Source: Candidatus Altimarinota bacterium
Lineage (GTDB): Bacteria; Patescibacteriota; Gracilibacteria; BD1-5; UBA6164
DNA length: 54,399 bases
Direction of reading: 5' to 3'
Assembly: GCA_013368515.1 (NCBI GenBank)
Contig: JABWCI010000009.1
Coordinates: 1 to 54,399, forward strand
The notes beneath the pieces were generated by a model. It was given only the letters and a program-made list of their open reading frames with translations, had not been told where the DNA came from and made no database searches. The number at the start of each line of letters is the position of its first letter. Position 1 is the stretch's first letter. A program made the translations under genes and the position numbers. Shown here in pieces: positions 51,424 through 54,399 of this stretch.

Positions 51424-54399
51424 ATGAATCCTCAAGAAATATCATTTGATAGATACAATTCAGTTCAAAAAGAAATATGAAAATATAATGAAATTCAAAG
51501 CGATTTAAAAGAAGCATATGAACTAACAAAAAGCGTAAAAGAAGAAAGAGATAAAAGTAGAAATAACCCTAGTAGATATCAAGAATTGGATAATATGCTA
51601 AACTCTTTTGTTAAAGAATATAAAGATTTAGAAAGAAGTATAAAAGCAGCTATAGAAAATGACAGTAAGATATCTGAGGAAGAAAGAGCTAGGATTATGT
51701 TTGAATTATCTGATATAGTTAATTTAGCAGAACAAAATTGAATAATCGAAAGTAAAAGCAGATGGAGTAAATTATGAGATAGAATTAGAAAAACAGATAC
51801 AAAAAAAGCTAAAGATAGTGCAAATGAACTAAGAGACAAAAATATAAATCAATATACTAAGGATGAAGCAATTGCTGCATTATCTTATCTAAATAATAAT
51901 TATAAAAAAGGTCCTTGGGCAAAAGAAAGTGCTATTTGAAATAGATTAGCTATAAATTATCATAGTATAAATCAGTTAGATGATTTTTGAGAAGTAAATA
52001 TGTTTCAAGAATTATTAATAGAAAAAATATTATGAAAATGACAATGATTTAATAATGAATATATATTATGATTTTCAAATGATAAATGAAACTATATAGA
52101 AAAAATAAGTGATTTTGAAAAATGATTAAGTAATAAAAAGTTGAGTGATTTAAATTCTAGAGCTTTATCTAATTATTTTTTATACTTAGAAAGTATAAAA
52201 AAATTAACGTCTGACTATATAAAAAAAATAATTAATGCAAATTTATTAAAAGAAATTGATGAAACATGGTCCAATAATAATGAAAATAATTATGCAAGAA
52301 ACCTTCTTGAACAAAGATGAATATTAAAAGAAATTAAAAAAATATTAAAAATATCAATTGAGGAAGTAGATAAAATCAAAGATTCTTTAAGTCCAATATT
52401 TAAAAACATAGAAGATATTAATAAAAGAAAAAATTATCAATTCTATTTTAAAAACCCTGAATATATACCATATATTAATGAAGAAGCTATTTTTGAAAAA
52501 GTTTTAAAAATTTTTGAAAACAATAACAAAAAAATAAATTTAAAAAATATACACTCAAAAATAAGAGATAAATTTTTAATAAATAAAAATGTTGAAATTG
52601 ACTTTTTTAATATATGATATATTGAAGAAACAAGTTTAAATACTACAGAAAAATTAAATAAAGTAATAAATCATATACCTAGCTATAAAGAATACATATT
52701 AGCAAGGGCAATTTGATTAAAAATTAGTCCTGAAATAATAAAAACAGTTATAGAAAAAAATAATATAACTATAACAAATGCTTTTTATTATATAAATGTT
52801 TATATATGAAAAAGTGAAAAAATTCAAACTGATAAGATATTATCTATAAAACAAAAATCAAATAATTTCGAAAATATAAATTCTTTAAATAAAGATGAAA
52901 AAATATTAATGACAAGATACCTAATCGATAATTTAAATGACCAAAATATAAATATTATCATTAAGTTAATTAATAATGAATTTGTTTGAGAAAATTGAGA
53001 ATTTTTAAATTTACCAATTGAAAATACTAAAATATCTGCAGCAATAGTAAGAAAAAATCCAAGTATGATTATCATAATCCCTAAAAATCATACTTGAGAA
53101 AAAGATGTTATAAAAGCATTTTTAGAATGATGAAAAAGAGATTCTAATTGAAGATTAAATCAAGAAGAAATAGAAGCAAAAAGTAAATTATTATCTTATT
53201 TAGATTTAAGTAATATAAATAGAACTCTTCAAGTATTTGATCATTTACTAAAACTAGAGCAAAGAATTTGAAGAAATTATATCATAACAAAAACTCTTTA
53301 TGATAATCCTGTATTTTTATCTGTGATTACAAATAATCTAGCTAATAATGCAAATATATGAATAGAAGACGAATATAAAGATGTATTTGAAAAATTTAAA
53401 AATTTTATATCAAAAGCAAATATCATTAAACATAAGTCAGATTTTATTGACTGAAAAGAAAGTTTCGATATGAAAATAAGTTGAAAAGATAAAGATAAAG
53501 AAATAACAAATTTAAGTAAAAATATTGAAAAAAAATTAAGTGAACAAAGAGAAAACAAATTAGATCCTCAACATATTAAGAATATATCAGATATTATTAA
53601 AAAAACTAATAAAGTTAGTAGTTCTTTATTATTAGCAGAAATTACAAATTATTTAATTCAAAATAATTTATCTGAAGATATTCTTAAAATAATAATTTCA
53701 GAATTAAAAAATTATGAAATTAAGCAACAAGAAGAAATAAGTGCAAATTTAGACACAAGAAGTCAAATGATAAGATGATATACTACAGAAGAAAATTGAG
53801 AAAGAAAATTTAATAAAGAATTATTGATAAATGATTATAAAAAATTTATAGAAGAAAATAGAAAAGAATTAGAATGATTAAATTGAATAGAAAAAGATAC
53901 AAAAATAAATGAATTAATTAATATATTTATTGAAGACAGATTCAAAGACTACCATGATAAAGAAAAATTAAAAGAAATTTTATTAATAGAAAATAGAAGA
54001 GATTATTATAATTTAGTTGAAAATAATACTAAAACATACTTTGAATATGTAAAGAGTTGAACTGAATTAAGTTTCACTGACTATGCAAAAGAAAATAATA
54101 TAGTATTAAATCAAGCTAGTAATTCAATAAATAATAAATCTTCTAATAATAAAATAGAAACAAATTCTTATTCTTATGATACAAATTCTTGAAGCTTACA
54201 AATAAATCTTCCAGATTGAACTGGTAATATTTCTCTATCTCCTGAAGAAAAAAGTATTGTACAATCTAATCCTGAAGCACTAAATAATATAGTTGATTTT
54301 TATAAAACTTTAAATGAACTATGACTAGGTGATTTGTGGAATATTAAAAATGACATATTTAAAGCTATTTCTAATTCTGTTTGAATTGGTTTTAATATT
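51424..54399 (+). CDS. Giant protein of unknown function, 5' part (992 codons, continues beyond window)
   Basis: Starts MNPQEISFDRYNSVQKEIGK and remains open to the last base. It is an Asn/Lys/Ile/Glu-rich, mostly helical protein. Residues 1-150 form a coiled coil (E-R-D-K-S-R-N, A-R-I-M-F-E-L-S-D), then long alpha regions. No signal peptide, Cys pair or catalytic motif is seen. Near the right edge (about 920-960) a Gly/Ser-rich stretch and S-L-S-P-E-E-K-S-I-V appear. Unknown family; giant proteins of such composition occur in SR1/Gracilibacteria. The gene has its own gap of 142 bp after alaS, transcribed divergently from it. Confidence 0.7.

Overview
ORGANISM. The window is strongly AT-rich and reads coherently only if UGA is translated as glycine. 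In-frame TGA sits at invariant glycines, for example all three glycines of the SufC Walker A motif, the RsmH Gly-Gly-His motif and the RecA and DnaK nucleotide-binding loops, while TAA and TAG still terminate. This is genetic code 25, known from Absconditabacteria (SR1) and Gracilibacteria (BD1-5/GN02) of the candidate phyla radiation. All gene ends below use that code. Most genes lack an evident Shine-Dalgarno sequence. No rRNA, tRNA, CRISPR array or transposase gene was recognised.

LAYOUT. 35-1378 (minus): an F-type ATP synthase rotor subunit made of six fused c-subunit hairpins, each with its ion-binding Glu. 1433-6072 (minus): a secreted 960-residue surface protein with a predicted cysteine-protease-like domain and an SdrD/Cna-B-like C-terminus, plus a tandem segmental duplication that left a second small membrane protein and an orphan C-terminal fragment. 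6241-10042 (minus): secreted beta-propeller protein, anti-sigma factor and ECF sigma factor, with two matching ECF-type promoters. 10085-11170: rlmH, a UGA-free ORF that looks foreign, and a micro-ORF. 11371-13275 (plus): dnaK behind a CIRCE operator. 13314-23993: mainly single-gene units (membrane proteins, rhodanese, RNA methyltransferase, MgtC-like protein, YbaK-like deacylase, SixA-like phosphatase, SAM methyltransferase, HD hydrolase, RluC-like pseudouridine synthase), three copies of a structured repeat of about 130 bp, and a second UGA-free gene. 24137-26468 (minus): minor type IV pilin-like genes. 26568-30285 (plus): a sigma-region-4/winged-helix regulator, a DnaQ-like exonuclease, a zinc ribbon and recA. 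30310-37827: HD protein, pheT, a sodium/solute symporter, rpsT, infC-rpmI-rplT, yidD and rplA. 37846-43617 (minus): a SUF iron-sulfur operon (sufC, sufB, A-type carrier, SufD-like, thioredoxin-like, CcdA-like, SufU-like, IscR-like, hot-dog protein). 43909-46151 (plus): rsmH, ftsL-like, recR and a small coiled-coil gene. 46157-51281 (minus): YvcK-like protein, a type II restriction-modification pair, and an AlaRS lacking its C-terminal domain. 51424 to the right edge (plus): a giant protein of unknown function, cut by the window.

HOW IT FITS TOGETHER. Translation and repair housekeeping (recA, recR, pheT, alaS, ribosomal proteins, infC, rsmH, rlmH) is interleaved with systems suited to a small epibiotic or predatory cell: secreted and surface proteins, pilins, an envelope-stress-like ECF circuit, a restriction-modification barrier, and an ATP synthase rotor whose residues suggest Na+ coupling. 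The fused rotor subunit is the most striking feature. Next are the structured repeat family with compensatory base changes and the two UGA-free genes that also carry clear Shine-Dalgarno sequences.
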